A stretch of DNA of 64,000 nucleotides from Lachnospiraceae bacterium (GCA_031280955.1 JAITGA010000023.1:124001-188000); one strand, 5' to 3'; shown: positions 46,301 through 54,784, counted from the first letter of the stretch. Translations and numbers: made by a program. Notes: generated by a model from the sequence alone, not told the origin.

Positions 46301-47610
46301 AAAACAACCCGCCGAAACATGATTTTTTGCGCGAAATGATAAAAGACAAGCGTGTTTTGCTCCTTGGCTTCGGTGTCGAGGGGCAATCATCATATCAGCT
46401 GCTGAGGAAGTTGGGTGGTTTCGCTCAATTGGCTATCGCCGATATGAAACCACAGCCTCAAGTGGACTCTGTCGTTCATTCAGGAGCAGATTATCTCGCC
46501 TATATTGAGGAATATGACCTCGTTTTCAAGAGTCCCGGGATTATATTACCACGCAAGCCGCATCAGTATAAATGCGTGATTACCTCGCAGACGGAGGTTT
46601 TTTTACAGATATTCCGGAAGCAGATAATCGGAATCACAGGTACTAAGGGAAAAAGTACCGTTGCTACCCTGCTTCACCATGTCCTCTCACAGAATGGTAT
46701 CGCCGCACTTTTGGCAGGAAATATCGGCACACCTGTCTTTGATATTATTGACGAAATCACCCCTGAGACCGTTTTGGTAGTGGAGCTTTCATGCCATCAG
46801 CTTGAATATGCTGATATTTCCCCGAGTACGGCGGTTTTGCTCAATATATTTGAAGACCATCTTGACCGCTACCAAACCCTCGCAAATTATACAAGGACGA
46901 AGAAAAACATTTATTTACACCAACAAAGCGGCGATATTTTCTATTATGGCAAGGATGTGATTACGCAAGTTGGTGAAATCAAAACTGCGGCACGAACAGT
47001 AGCGATAGAAGCGGGGGTTTTGCCGTTTTCTTTATCTAATTCCACAGTCAAGACTCGTTTTTGCGGTTCACACAATACATACAATACCGCTTTTGTTTAT
47101 GAAATCGCCGGTAGATATGGGGTAAATGTTCAAGGATTCATGGCGGCATTTACCACCTTTACCCCTCTTCGTCACCGCTGTGAGTGGATTGGTGAGGTTG
47201 CGGGGGTGGATTTTTATGATGACTCAATTTCTACCACCGTAGAATCGACAATATACTCACTCAAATCTGTTGAAAATGCCGCAACTGTCCTCGTCGGCGG
47301 TATGGATAGAGGCATAAACTATACTAACCTAGTAAGTTATCTGGCAGAAAGCGGACTGGAAAACATAATTTGCATGGGCGAGTCGGGTAAGCGTATCCAT
47401 CTGTTGCTAACACAACAAGTGAGGTTACAGCAGCAGATTCATTATTCAGAAAACCTATATGATGCCGTTACCGTGGCAAAGCAAGTCACGCGCACAGGAA
47501 CAGCTTGCTTGCTCTCCCCCGCCGCCGCCAGTTATGGTGAGTTTCGTGATTTTAGGGAGCGGGGTGATGTTTTTCGAGAACTGGTGTTGCCGCAAAGTGA
47601 AGAAACATGA
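46297..47610 (+). CDS. murD2: UDP-N-acetylmuramoyl-L-alanine-L-glutamate ligase (MurD2-like)
   Basis: 437 residues of the Mur ligase family: N-terminal LLLGFGVEGQSSYQLLRKLG, ATP loop GITGTKGKST (about residue 114) and DSISTTVEST near the C-terminal domain. It resembles MurD; adjacency to MurL argues for the MurD2 type, which adds L-Glu instead of D-Glu. Ordinary MurD with D-Glu specificity cannot be excluded by eye. Overlaps murL by 4 nt. Confidence 0.8.
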   Translation: MKNNPPKHDFLREMIKDKRVLLLGFGVEGQSSYQLLRKLGGFAQLAIADMKPQPQVDSVVHSGADYLAYIEEYDLVFKSPGIILPRKPHQYKCVITSQTEVFLQIFRKQIIGITGTKGKSTVATLLHHVLSQNGIAALLAGNIGTPVFDIIDEITPETVLVVELSCHQLEYADISPSTAVLLNIFEDHLDRYQTLANYTRTKKNIYLHQQSGDIFYYGKDVITQVGEIKTAARTVAIEAGVLPFSLSNSTVKTRFCGSHNTYNTAFVYEIAGRYGVNVQGFMAAFTTFTPLRHRCEWIGEVAGVDFYDDSISTTVESTIYSLKSVENAATVLVGGMDRGINYTNLVSYLAESGLENIICMGESGKRIHLLLTQQVRLQQQIHYSENLYDAVTVAKQVTRTGTACLLSPAAASYGEFRDFRERGDVFRELVLPQSEET

Positions 47611-47616
47611 TATACT
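47587..47616 (+). promoter_or_regulatory. promoter of tRNA-Gly inside the end of murD2
   Basis: TTGCCG (47587-47592), 18-nt spacer, TATACT (47611-47616), 14 nt before the tRNA. Confidence 0.55.
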
Positions 47617-47630
47617 GTTGCCGGAGTAAT

Positions 47631-47701
47631 GCGGGCGTGATGTAGTGGCAGCGTTCGACCTTCCCAAGGTCGCAGTGTGGGTTCGATTCCCATCGCCCGC
47701 T
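47631..47701 (+). tRNA. tRNA-Gly (anticodon CCC)
   Basis: Acceptor arms GCGGGCG/CGCCCGC, anticodon stem CGACC/GGTCG with loop TTCCCAA (CCC in the centre), T-arm GTGGGTTCGATTCCCAT. Discriminator T at 47701; CCA not encoded. Confidence 0.95.
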
Positions 47702-47748
47702 TTAGGAGCAGTATCGTTGTTAATTAATGATTACAAAACAGGAATTAC

Positions 47749-48555
47749 TCAATCCCGCAAATAGAATACCCCTATTTCATCGAAAAGCAAATCTAAGTGA
47801 TAAACTACACCAATGTCGAGAACGTCTTCGTAGCTATATCCCAGTCCCAATTCATGGATAATATCAATGTTGATATCTGTGTTCAGTATTTCATTTTCAT
47901 CATTTATAACTGTCGCCGTATAAACCACAAATGTGCTTTCACGTTGAAAAGAAATAATTTCTAACTCTGCATTTGCTATCTCTTCGTTTGCCTCGCCGCT
48001 TCCCGCTCGGAAAAGGTAAGCCGCATCCCTCTCACCGCCGATTTGACTGTCGGCGACAGTATCCCTGTTCGTGTTACTAGTACTACCCCCTGTGTCAAAC
48101 AAGCCGGCGGCATCATTATTTGCTATATCGTCAATATTTTCCGGGGAAAGTATAGCTCCTGAATCCTGTTGGTTGTCAGTAAATGTAGCCTCCGGACTCG
48201 AAAGCGAAGGCTCAGTATCGCCTGCCGTCTTCGGCGCAATTGAGATACTCTCAAAGTTGAGCGGCAGTATCCCATCATTTAGATTACCGTCAAATACATT
48301 GAGGTACAGTACCGGAAGCAAGATTACCGCAGTAAAGCAAGCGGCAATGAGTCCGCCATAACGCCGCAAAAACCGCCGTTTGCCGTGAAAACTTGTTTGC
48401 CCCAGCTTGATTACCTTTACATCACCGGCAGTAATTTCCTGCTGTTTCCTTACTGTCGCTGAAACAGGCGGTTCATTTAATTGCGCCTCAATTCGCTCCC
48501 ACAAGTCAGGGGTGTCATCTTCGGCAAGCTTCTTTAATTCATCAGCTAAGTTCAT
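47749..48555 (-). CDS. membrane protein paired with the ECF sigma factor, probable anti-sigma factor
   Basis: 268 residues from ATG 48555 (a TTG at 48561 is better spaced from AGGAGG and is possible). A short N-terminal cytoplasmic part (MNLADELKKLAEDDTPDLWE) leads to one membrane helix (about 70-92). An extracellular part follows, with a Ser/Thr/Asn-rich stretch and a small C-terminal domain. No Cys/His zinc motif of the usual anti-sigma class is seen. Overlap with the sigma gene by 14 nt supports a sigma/anti-sigma pair. Confidence 0.7.
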   Translation of the reverse strand: MNLADELKKLAEDDTPDLWERIEAQLNEPPVSATVRKQQEITAGDVKVIKLGQTSFHGKRRFLRRYGGLIAACFTAVILLPVLYLNVFDGNLNDGILPLNFESISIAPKTAGDTEPSLSSPEATFTDNQQDSGAILSPENIDDIANNDAAGLFDTGGSTSNTNRDTVADSQIGGERDAAYLFRAGSGEANEEIANAELEIISFQRESTFVVYTATVINDENEILNTDINIDIIHELGLGYSYEDVLDIGVVYHLDLLFDEIGVFYLRD

Positions 48556-49132
48556 GCTCAAAACCACACCTCCTTAGTTTTTTGATCGCGTTTTGGTAAC
48601 GCCACGTAACCGTGCCAAGCGGACATTTAAGTACCTCAGCTATTTCCCGAAAAGTAAGTTCACCCAATACTTTCATGCCGATAATTTGCCGTTCTGCTTC
48701 ACCTAGTAAATCAAGAGCCTTTTGTATCGTCATTTCTGCAATTACTGCCGCCTCGGTCGGATTCGTTTCAACCATAGCCGCAGAAACTGCCGTACCCGGC
48801 GTATTGCCCACTTCATCAGCCCCTGCTCCCAAATCCTGTAGCATTGCCGTGAGTTCTTCTTTTCGGTGTTTGCGCAAAAAGTCAATTGCCATATTGCGCG
48901 CCATCACCGTCAAAAAAGCCCTGTGCCCGCCACCGAGACGATAACTGCCTGCCTTTTCCCATAGTTTAATAAAGAACTCGCTAGTAATATCTTCGGCATT
49001 TTCACGGCTTTTTAGTACATCAAAGACAATGCGAAATATGTAAGAAAGATATGCTTCGTAAATCTCCTTCAAACCACTACGGTCGCCGTTTTTGATTCGT
49101 TCGATGCAAGCGTCAAAATCCTGGTTAGTCAA
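48542..49132 (-). CDS. ECF-type RNA polymerase sigma factor
   Basis: 196 residues. Region 2 (RIVFDVLKSRENAEDITSEF then KLWEKAGSY) and region 4 (GELTFREIAEVLKCPLGTVT) are clear, separated by an Ala/Glu-rich linker. Probably controlled by the overlapping membrane protein and responding to an envelope signal; target genes are unknown. Confidence 0.9.
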   Translation of the reverse strand: MTNQDFDACIERIKNGDRSGLKEIYEAYLSYIFRIVFDVLKSRENAEDITSEFFIKLWEKAGSYRLGGGHRAFLTVMARNMAIDFLRKHRKEELTAMLQDLGAGADEVGNTPGTAVSAAMVETNPTEAAVIAEMTIQKALDLLGEAERQIIGMKVLGELTFREIAEVLKCPLGTVTWRYQNAIKKLRRCGFEHELS

Positions 49133-49189
49133 AACGAAGTCCTTTCATTTATTATACGTAAACAAGGAAAACATTTTATGGGTGTATAT

Positions 49190-49234
49190 GTTGACACTTC
49201 TCCCGGCTATAGGCAGGGGTTCTATGATGTCAAC
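49190..49234. repeat. palindrome with GTTGAC/GTCAAC arms upstream of the ECF sigma gene
   Basis: GTTGACA and TGTCAAC arms enclose a CTCCC...GGGG inner hairpin. It may be a terminator-like or operator structure, or the end of a lost insertion sequence. The rest of the gene-free stretch 49133-49544 contains repeat copy C and the tRNA-Val promoter. Confidence 0.45.
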
Positions 49235-49361
49235 TATCAACAGATAATTATTTACTTATTTTAGCGGATTTACCCACTTTGCGCAAGGGAGATATGTGTT
49301 TTTTGTTATTGTTTAGGTTTACTCATCATGGCGAAGAAGAAATTCATGTATCACATGAATT

Positions 49362-49438
49362 ATGGATTGCTTCGGCGGATAAAACCGCCTCGCAATGACG
49401 AAACCGTGGTATTTTATCATGAGCCTGCACTGTAACCG
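49362..49438. repeat. dispersed palindromic repeat, copy C
   Basis: ATGGATTGCTTCGGCGG-ATAAAA-CCGCCTCGCAATGAC, the best-formed hairpin of the family, followed by a tail ending CTGTAAC that resembles copy A. Confidence 0.8.
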
Positions 49439-49506
49439 CGGGTTTGACCCGCAATCAAGCTATGGGTAATCACGCATGGATGGAATCACGCTATGATATA
49501 TTTTCC

Positions 49507-49536
49507 TTGCTTTTCATTTTTGTTCCGTGCTATACT
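49507..49536 (+). promoter_or_regulatory. promoter of tRNA-Val
   Basis: TTGCTT (49507-49512), 18-nt spacer, TATACT (49531-49536), 8 nt before the tRNA. Confidence 0.55.
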
Positions 49537-49544
49537 GTTTTCAT

Positions 49545-49617
49545 GGAAGCGTAGCTCAGTTGGGAGAGCACTTGCTCGACAAGCAAGGGGTCGTTGGTTC
49601 GAGCCCAATCGTTTCCA
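49545..49617 (+). tRNA. tRNA-Val (anticodon GAC)
   Basis: Acceptor arms GGAAGCG/CGTTTCC (one G-U), D-arm GCTCAGTTGGGAGAGC, anticodon stem CTTGC/GCAAG with loop TCGACAA (GAC), T-arm GTTGGTTCGAGCCCAAT. Discriminator A at 49617; CCA not encoded. Confidence 0.95.
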
Positions 49618-49624
49618 TTAGTTG

Positions 49625-49658
49625 ATACCCTTGCTATTATTGGCAAGGGTATTTTTTA
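49625..49658 (+). terminator. terminator of tRNA-Val
   Basis: ATACCCTTGC/GCAAGGGTAT hairpin followed by TTTTT, 8 nt after the tRNA and before the thiN start. Confidence 0.9.
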
Positions 49659-49695
49659 GGAAGTATTGTTAGATACCTTGGTATCGGAGGGACAC

Positions 49696-50310
49696 ATGAG
49701 AGCAGTCATAATAAGTGGCGGGGAAATATCTGATTACTCATATATCATGGCGCAAATCCTGAGTACCGATACCATCATCTGTGCCGACAGCGGTTATCAT
49801 CATGCCGTAAAAATGGGGTTCATACCCGCTATCGTCATCGGTGACTTCGATTCTGCCGGCGACATTCCCGCAAACATACCCTGTTTATCATTTTCCGCCC
49901 AAAAAGACCAAACCGACACCGAACTCGCCATTGAATATGCATGGGACAAAGGTTTTCGTGACTTTTTGCTCCTGGGTGGATTTGGCAATCGTATCGACCA
50001 TAGCCTGACTAATCTCTTGCAGCTAATGCGTATCCATGCCCGCGGCGGTACGGCTATCCTAATAAATGAAAACAACAAAGTCATGTTGACTACTTCCAGT
50101 CTTCATTTGCAAGAACCACATGGAACAATTGTGTCGCTTCTGCCGCTTAGTAATTGTCATGGCGTGACAACGAAAAACCTCGAATACCCGCTGGCAAATG
50201 CCACTTTGACCGTTGGCGAGGGACGCGGGATCAGTAACATCATGGCTAGTGATGACGCATCTGTTAGTATTCATGAGGGAACGTTGTTGGTAATTGTTGC
50301 CAAGGACTAA
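49696..50310 (+). CDS. thiN: thiamine diphosphokinase
   Basis: 204 residues from ATG 49696 with GGAGGG upstream; codons back to 49666 would start inside the tRNA terminator. ICADSGYHHA, VIGDFDSAG, KDQTDTELA and GGFGNRIDHSLTNL are the family motifs. Converts thiamine to its active cofactor TPP. Convergent with thiT (thiamine uptake), 18 nt away. Confidence 0.93.
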   Translation: MRAVIISGGEISDYSYIMAQILSTDTIICADSGYHHAVKMGFIPAIVIGDFDSAGDIPANIPCLSFSAQKDQTDTELAIEYAWDKGFRDFLLLGGFGNRIDHSLTNLLQLMRIHARGGTAILINENNKVMLTTSSLHLQEPHGTIVSLLPLSNCHGVTTKNLEYPLANATLTVGEGRGISNIMASDDASVSIHEGTLLVIVAKD

Positions 50311-50328
50311 ATATGCGGTTGCTAATTC

Positions 50329-50898
50329 CTAATCTACCGCTAACACCTTGACTCGTCTCAGAGCCTGGGCAACCGGAGGCAAGGATATAATAACGACTGT
50401 TATTGCCGCTTCTACACCCATATAACTCCCATTGTAGAGGAATGAATAAAGAGCCGCATTCATTCCCTCAGGGGCGTACATATAAAAGAACAACAGTCCT
50501 GACAAGAAGCTAAAAAAGAAACGCCCCGTCACCCCAACCAGATATCCGATTACGAGTCCATACTTTTGACCGGCGAAAAATCCTGACAACCCCAGAGCCC
50601 CAAACGCCAAAATATAGTCGGTAATCAACTGCGGCGGGCTGATGACAAAGGGATTGATGGTTAGTTGCAGCAACCCATAGGCAAATGCGGCAATCAAACC
50701 CACCTTTGCTCCATACCAGTAACCAACCAAACAAACGAACAGCATACTGAGCAATGTAATTGACCCGCCCATCGGCATCGAAAATAGTTTGACAAACGAT
50801 AGTGCAAATGCCAATGCAAGGGCGAGGGCGGAAAAAGCAAGTGTTTTGGTTTTGAGGATTCGTTTCTTCTCTTTTCCCCGTTCTTGTAAGTCAGACAT
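50329..50898 (-). CDS. thiT: thiamine-binding S component of an ECF transporter (ThiT)
   Basis: 189 residues, six membrane helices after a charged start. Signature segments are FVKLFSMPMGGSITLLSMLF and LLQLTINPFVISPPQLITDY. It binds thiamine and works with shared EcfAA'T subunits not encoded here. Preceded by a TPP riboswitch, so uptake should fall when TPP is plentiful. Confidence 0.95.
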   Translation of the reverse strand: MSDLQERGKEKKRILKTKTLAFSALALALAFALSFVKLFSMPMGGSITLLSMLFVCLVGYWYGAKVGLIAAFAYGLLQLTINPFVISPPQLITDYILAFGALGLSGFFAGQKYGLVIGYLVGVTGRFFFSFLSGLLFFYMYAPEGMNAALYSFLYNGSYMGVEAAITVVIISLPPVAQALRRVKVLAVD

Positions 50899-50902
50899 AA
50901 AA

Positions 50903-50930
50903 ACCTCCTTTTGATAAATCGCCGGAGGTC
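50903..50930 (-). promoter_or_regulatory. ribosome-site hairpin, output part of the TPP riboswitch
   Basis: ACCTCC can pair with GGAGGT, which is the thiT ribosome site, and T5 follows. Pairing would block translation when TPP is bound; the T-run could also allow termination. Confidence 0.6.
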
Positions 50931-50995
50931 TTTCTGATGATGAGGTTAAGCAGATATGCCAATAGGCTATGATAAAATAACGCCTGTTATGGCTA

Positions 50996-51148
50996 CGCTT
51001 CCCTACGCCGGTACTAACCGGATCAGGTATGAGGGTATGAAGTGAATATTACAAAGTCAAGTTTACCTGTAAAATTCACTTCTATCTCAGCATATGCGAC
51101 CACAGTACAGATAACAAACTTGATAAACATGAGCGTTTATCCCCTGTA
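50996..51148 (-). ncRNA. TPP riboswitch
   Basis: Minus strand carries the THI-box elements in order: ACAGGGG, GCTGAGA, a long P3 arm (GAAGTGAAT/ATTCACTTC), ACCC, ATACCTGATC and GGCGTAGGGAAG. This is the standard pyrimidine- and pyrophosphate-sensing core. It lies about 100 nt upstream of thiT. Confidence 0.93.
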
Positions 51149-51231
51149 ATACGCATTTTGCGCCCCTAGCGAGGTATGTTGTTATCTTAATTATGCGGGA
51201 GAAAGAGAGAGTTGTCAAGCTCCGATACCAG

Positions 51232-51465
51232 GGTCAAAAGGTCTGTGTTTCATGCTTGCATGAAAACACGACCTTGAGACCCGCAAAATATGAGGACGTA
51301 GCCCAACTAGGGCGAAGTCCGAAGATTTTATAGGATTGCGAGAGTGCAAACAGCACGGTATAGAGAACATACTGACCGTGAAGCTATTGCGTGCTGCGCA
51401 CGGAGCAATCCGTAGATATCTAATCAATGCACTATTACCAAGGTCAAAAGGTCTGTGTTTCATGC
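51232..51465. repeat. 24-bp direct repeats flanking a 186-bp segment
   Basis: GGTCAAAAGGTCTGTGTTTC plus ATGC occurs at 51232-51255 and again at 51442-51465. The left copy continues into a hairpin with GCATGAAAACAC. The stretch 51160-51780 has no convincing gene; the open frames seen there are made by the repeats. Confidence 0.8.
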
Positions 51466-51735
51466 CGCCTAACGCAACGACAAATTTAACCGCAATTAAT
51501 TGGTTGTGGAACTTGGGAAAATTAACAAACGGAAATTACATGTTCGACAAAGATTATAATGCTTTAGCGCAGTCCGGGCGATTCTAACACATACACTTTG
51601 GAACACCGATTTAGGCTACCGTAATTCAAAGTAGAATTGATAACAAACATAAAGAGCGGCAGTTTTGGGAAACCAAGACTGCCGTTTTTATGTTTCCTAA
51701 AGCATTTCAAACAAGTCACACCATTGTCGTGTTTC

Positions 51736-51746
51736 TGTGATATAAT
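51736..51746 (+). promoter_or_regulatory. extended -10 promoter of the WYL regulator
   Basis: TGTGATATAAT: TATAAT at 51741-51746 preceded by a TGN motif; no good -35. GGAGGT lies before the gene start. Confidence 0.5.
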
Positions 51747-51781
51747 AGATTAACCAATTCAAAATATCGGAGGTCAACCGT

Positions 51782-52696
51782 ATGAAGCTTGACCGATTGC
51801 TCGGAATCCTAACAACCCTGCTACAAAAAGACCGCGTGACCGCGCCGGAACTGGCAAAAAAATTTGAAGTCAGCCGCCGTACCATCGGGCGCGATGTAGA
51901 CGCGCTTTGTGTGGCGGGAATCCCTATCGTTACCCATCAGGGAAGCGGCGGCGGTATTTCCATTGCTGAAGGTTTCAAATTAGACAAAAGCGTATTAACC
52001 GCCGATGAACTGTCCGGCATGATTGCTGCCTTAAAAGGCATCGGAAGCGTTTCGTCGCAGTCAAACATCGAACGCACACTCGATAAACTCCACGCCAACG
52101 CAAGTTCCGTTGTTTCTTTGCGTGAACCGATTATCATTGCCCTTTCCTCTCATTACAAACGGCAGTTGACGGAAAAAATCGAATTGATAAAACGCGCTGT
52201 ACTTGAAGCGCAGTTGATTGAATTTGATTATTATTACGACAAAGGCGATACCCACCGTCGCATCGAACCGTATTTTGTTATTTTCCAATGGTCGGCGTGG
52301 TACGTTTTCGGCTTCTGCCGGGAACGTCATGACTGGCGGTTATTCAAACTCCTGCGTTTATGGAACTTGACGCTATGTGAAGAAAACTATATACCAAAAG
52401 ATATACCGCCTGAAAAACGGGATTTCAGTTTACAATATACGAGTAACATTAAACTTGTCGCTCTGTTTGACTCGTCTGTAAAATATCACCTCATTGAAAC
52501 ATACGGCTTGGATTGCTTTACAGAAACGGGCGATGGGCTGCTTTTTGAACTTGGCTTTACGAACCGCGATTATTTAATCAATTGGCTTCTCGGCTTTGGC
52601 GATAAAGTCAAGGTGTTGGAGCCGGAGGATATTGCCGAGAAGATAAAAACCGCCGCTGAAAATATTTTGTTAAGATATGCACGAACTACTTCGTAG
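51782..52696 (+). CDS. WYL-domain transcriptional regulator (YafY-like)
   Basis: 304 residues: N-terminal HTH (LDRLLGILTTLLQKDRVTAP, then SRRTIGRDVDAL), a WYL domain (about 140-215; EFDYYYDKGDTHRRIEPYF, WYVFGFC) and a C-terminal WCX-type extension. WYL domains sense nucleotides or other ligands. Often placed beside small accessory genes; here a DUF3795 gene follows 130 nt downstream. Codon use richer in GCG/CGC than nearby core genes hints at transfer. Confidence 0.9.
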   Translation: MKLDRLLGILTTLLQKDRVTAPELAKKFEVSRRTIGRDVDALCVAGIPIVTHQGSGGGISIAEGFKLDKSVLTADELSGMIAALKGIGSVSSQSNIERTLDKLHANASSVVSLREPIIIALSSHYKRQLTEKIELIKRAVLEAQLIEFDYYYDKGDTHRRIEPYFVIFQWSAWYVFGFCRERHDWRLFKLLRLWNLTLCEENYIPKDIPPEKRDFSLQYTSNIKLVALFDSSVKYHLIETYGLDCFTETGDGLLFELGFTNRDYLINWLLGFGDKVKVLEPEDIAEKIKTAAENILLRYARTTS

Positions 52697-52702
52697 TTCG
52701 TG
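52680..52702. repeat. perfect hairpin at the end of the WYL gene
   Basis: CACGAACTA-CTTCG-TAGTTCGTG covers the stop codon of the regulator. No T-run follows. Confidence 0.6.
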
Positions 52703-52826
52703 TCGCGGCATTCGCCAAATGCGAAAACAAATTTTCGCGCATGGCTCATTGCTTTGCGGAAATAAACACGACACACTGTTGGCGTGTTTAGTGTGGTAAG
52801 CTGAAATCAAAAAGGAGTAAATAACT

Positions 52827-53537
52827 ATGATTGAATCAAGATGCGGGATTTTATGCGGCGAATGTGAATACAAGGAAAAAATGAATTGCGGCGGCTGTGT
52901 ACATATTACTAAGCCGTTTTGGAGTGATTCTTGCCCTGTGAAAGATTGCTGTGAGGGTAAAAGCTTGGAACATTGCGGTCTGTGCGGCGACTTCCCCTGC
53001 GATTTGCTTAACCAATTCGCCTACGACAAAGAGCAAGGCGACAACGGCAATCGTATTGAGCAATGCAAAGAGTGGGCGACTGCGAGTGTAAGAAGATATG
53101 CCTGTTATTGCGGGCTTTATTGCGAACATTGCGCTGTAAAAGCAAAGATAGAGCCTGCGGCAAGGGTTTTATACGACGAAATGAAAAAAGCAGGATTTGA
53201 AGATGTTATCAACTTTATTCCCGGCGGCGATGGATTCTGGCCGTTCTTGAAAAGTATGGCTGAGGACGGCTTGTGTTTATCATGCAAGGAAGGGAGCGGC
53301 AATCCGGGTTGTGCCGTCAGATTATGCGTTCAGGAAAAAGGTGTTGAAATGTGCGCCTTTTGCAAGGAATACCCATGCAACAAGTTTTCTTCGTTTCTCA
53401 AAGCAACCGTTGGATACACTGTATTGGAACAGGATAACGCCCTGCTGCGCGACAAAGGATGGGACGCATGGTTGGAGCTTCAAGCCAAACGACGGGCTGC
53501 CGGGTTTACTTATTCGGAAGGAAGTCGCGAGGAATAA
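52827..53537 (+). CDS. Cys-rich DUF3795 protein
   Basis: 236 residues with about 26 cysteines in repeated C-x2-C groups (CGILCGEC, CGLCGDFPC, CGLYCEHC, CAFCKEYPC). Two DUF3795-like modules appear in tandem, both including the EYPC/DFPC signature. Probably binds metal; function unknown. AAAGGAG precedes the ATG. Confidence 0.8.
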   Translation: MIESRCGILCGECEYKEKMNCGGCVHITKPFWSDSCPVKDCCEGKSLEHCGLCGDFPCDLLNQFAYDKEQGDNGNRIEQCKEWATASVRRYACYCGLYCEHCAVKAKIEPAARVLYDEMKKAGFEDVINFIPGGDGFWPFLKSMAEDGLCLSCKEGSGNPGCAVRLCVQEKGVEMCAFCKEYPCNKFSSFLKATVGYTVLEQDNALLRDKGWDAWLELQAKRRAAGFTYSEGSREE

Positions 53538-53704
53538 AAACGGGGTGGAACGTAATATACCTATTGATTTGCGAAGCGGTTGCTTCAAAAGGTAAGGACG
53601 GTGAGGGAATTGTTTTCAAAGAAATCCCCGCAGGTTGGCTCGTTTAAGCCTTTCTGCGGGCGATTTCTGTATAATTATTCACAAAAAATCACAGCGGATA
53701 TACG

Positions 53705-54325
53705 CTAAACATCATCATCGTTCATCGCTTTCCTGTAGAGCAGCCATGATTTTATCGTCATCAGCACATACAAAATTATAAGCGCAAGGGATATGCTCCA
53801 CGAAAATCCTCTCATAAGAGCGAATGGTGTTTCAAATAGAAAACGTCCCCAAAATTTCGCCCCGCTCATTTCCCACAACCCCGGAGTAAAATATAACGTT
53901 TTGGGATTTAACAAATAATCAATTCCTAATGTTCCTTTCGATATGGAAATGAAAACTATCGGAAGAAACAAAATGAATATCGACAACATCATATCAGCTA
54001 ACCGCTTATATCTTCCTGCGCGTGATGCGGTATCGGAAAAAATATCATCATCGTACGCGCCTTTGCGCTTAAAGTATTGATTTCCGCTATGTTTTGTGCC
54101 GGAAATATGCTGCCAACCGCTATCTTCAAACAAAGAACGGTACTCAATAAAATCTGCCTGTTTCTTGAAATGCCTGTAATCAATTTTTATCGTTGGTTGT
54201 TCCGGTGCGGCAGATTCAAAAGTATATACCGGGCCTTGCTTTTTTAGTTGCCAACCCTGCGCCGCCATTTTTACAAGCCACTGTTCTTCTTTATGGAAAT
54301 CTATAAAAAACTTGATTTTCTTCAT
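53705..54325 (-). CDS. DUF2812 membrane protein
   Basis: 206 residues: an N-terminal soluble DUF2812 domain (FIDFHKEEQWLVKMAAQGW, YRSLFEDSGWQ) and two membrane helices in the second half. Such proteins are usually encoded right after a PadR regulator, as here (4-nt overlap), and are thought to sense or transmit membrane stress. Role not proven. Confidence 0.88.
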   Translation of the reverse strand: MKKIKFFIDFHKEEQWLVKMAAQGWQLKKQGPVYTFESAAPEQPTIKIDYRHFKKQADFIEYRSLFEDSGWQHISGTKHSGNQYFKRKGAYDDDIFSDTASRAGRYKRLADMMLSIFILFLPIVFISISKGTLGIDYLLNPKTLYFTPGLWEMSGAKFWGRFLFETPFALMRGFSWSISLALIILYVLMTIKSWLLYRKAMNDDDV

Positions 54326-54648
54326 TTCGGTGCACCCCCATTCAATATTTGTTCAGTTATTTTCAAAATATGGGACATTCGCTGATAGTCGGCGCGTAAT
54401 ATGCTTTCGCCTGTTTGTGAGAGGGCATATACTTTGCGTCTGACATCATCACTTGGCATTGAAATGATGAACTCTTTTTTGAGCAGATTTTCAATAGCTC
54501 CGTAAAGTGTTCCCGCCGCCAATCTGACTTGACCATCACTAAGTTCCTCGACTTTTTGCATGAGTACATATCCGTGTGTCGGTTCTTTCAGAGCCAACAG
54601 GATATAGTAGACCGTTTCCGTTAGAGGAAGGTTTTTATCTCTCCTCAT
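54322..54648 (-). CDS. PadR-family transcriptional regulator
   Basis: 108 residues with the winged helix of PadR (PLTETVYYILLALKEPTHGY, AAGTLYGAIENLLKK, RKVYALSQTGE). Strong AAGGAGG site. It likely represses its own operon with the DUF2812 gene through the inverted repeat in the promoter. Confidence 0.92.
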   Translation of the reverse strand: MRRDKNLPLTETVYYILLALKEPTHGYVLMQKVEELSDGQVRLAAGTLYGAIENLLKKEFIISMPSDDVRRKVYALSQTGESILRADYQRMSHILKITEQILNGGAPK

Positions 54649-54675
54649 AAGACACCTCCTTATACTAAGTTGCGC

Positions 54676-54726
54676 TATACAGTATCGCTATACATTCATT
54701 ATATATAGTGCGACTGTATACGTCAA
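54676..54726 (-). promoter_or_regulatory. padR promoter and inverted-repeat operator
   Basis: Minus-strand TTGACG (54726-54721), 17-nt spacer, TATAAT (54703-54698). TATACAGT (54676-54683) and ACTGTATA (54713-54720) form an inverted repeat overlapping the promoter, in agreement with PadR autoregulation. Confidence 0.65.
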
Positions 54727-54784
54727 GAGGTTTTTGAAATATTATTTATTTTCTTTAACAGAGAACTGAAAGGAAACTAATAAG

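Noticed and set aside
51215-51587. Open frames on both strands in the 51.2-51.6 kb region
   Set aside because: They owe their ends to the direct repeats, lack good ribosome sites and resemble nothing known.
53459-53647. 62-aa plus-strand frame after the DUF3795 gene
   Set aside because: Mostly out-of-frame overlap with that gene; only its last 20 residues look protein-like and no start is available.
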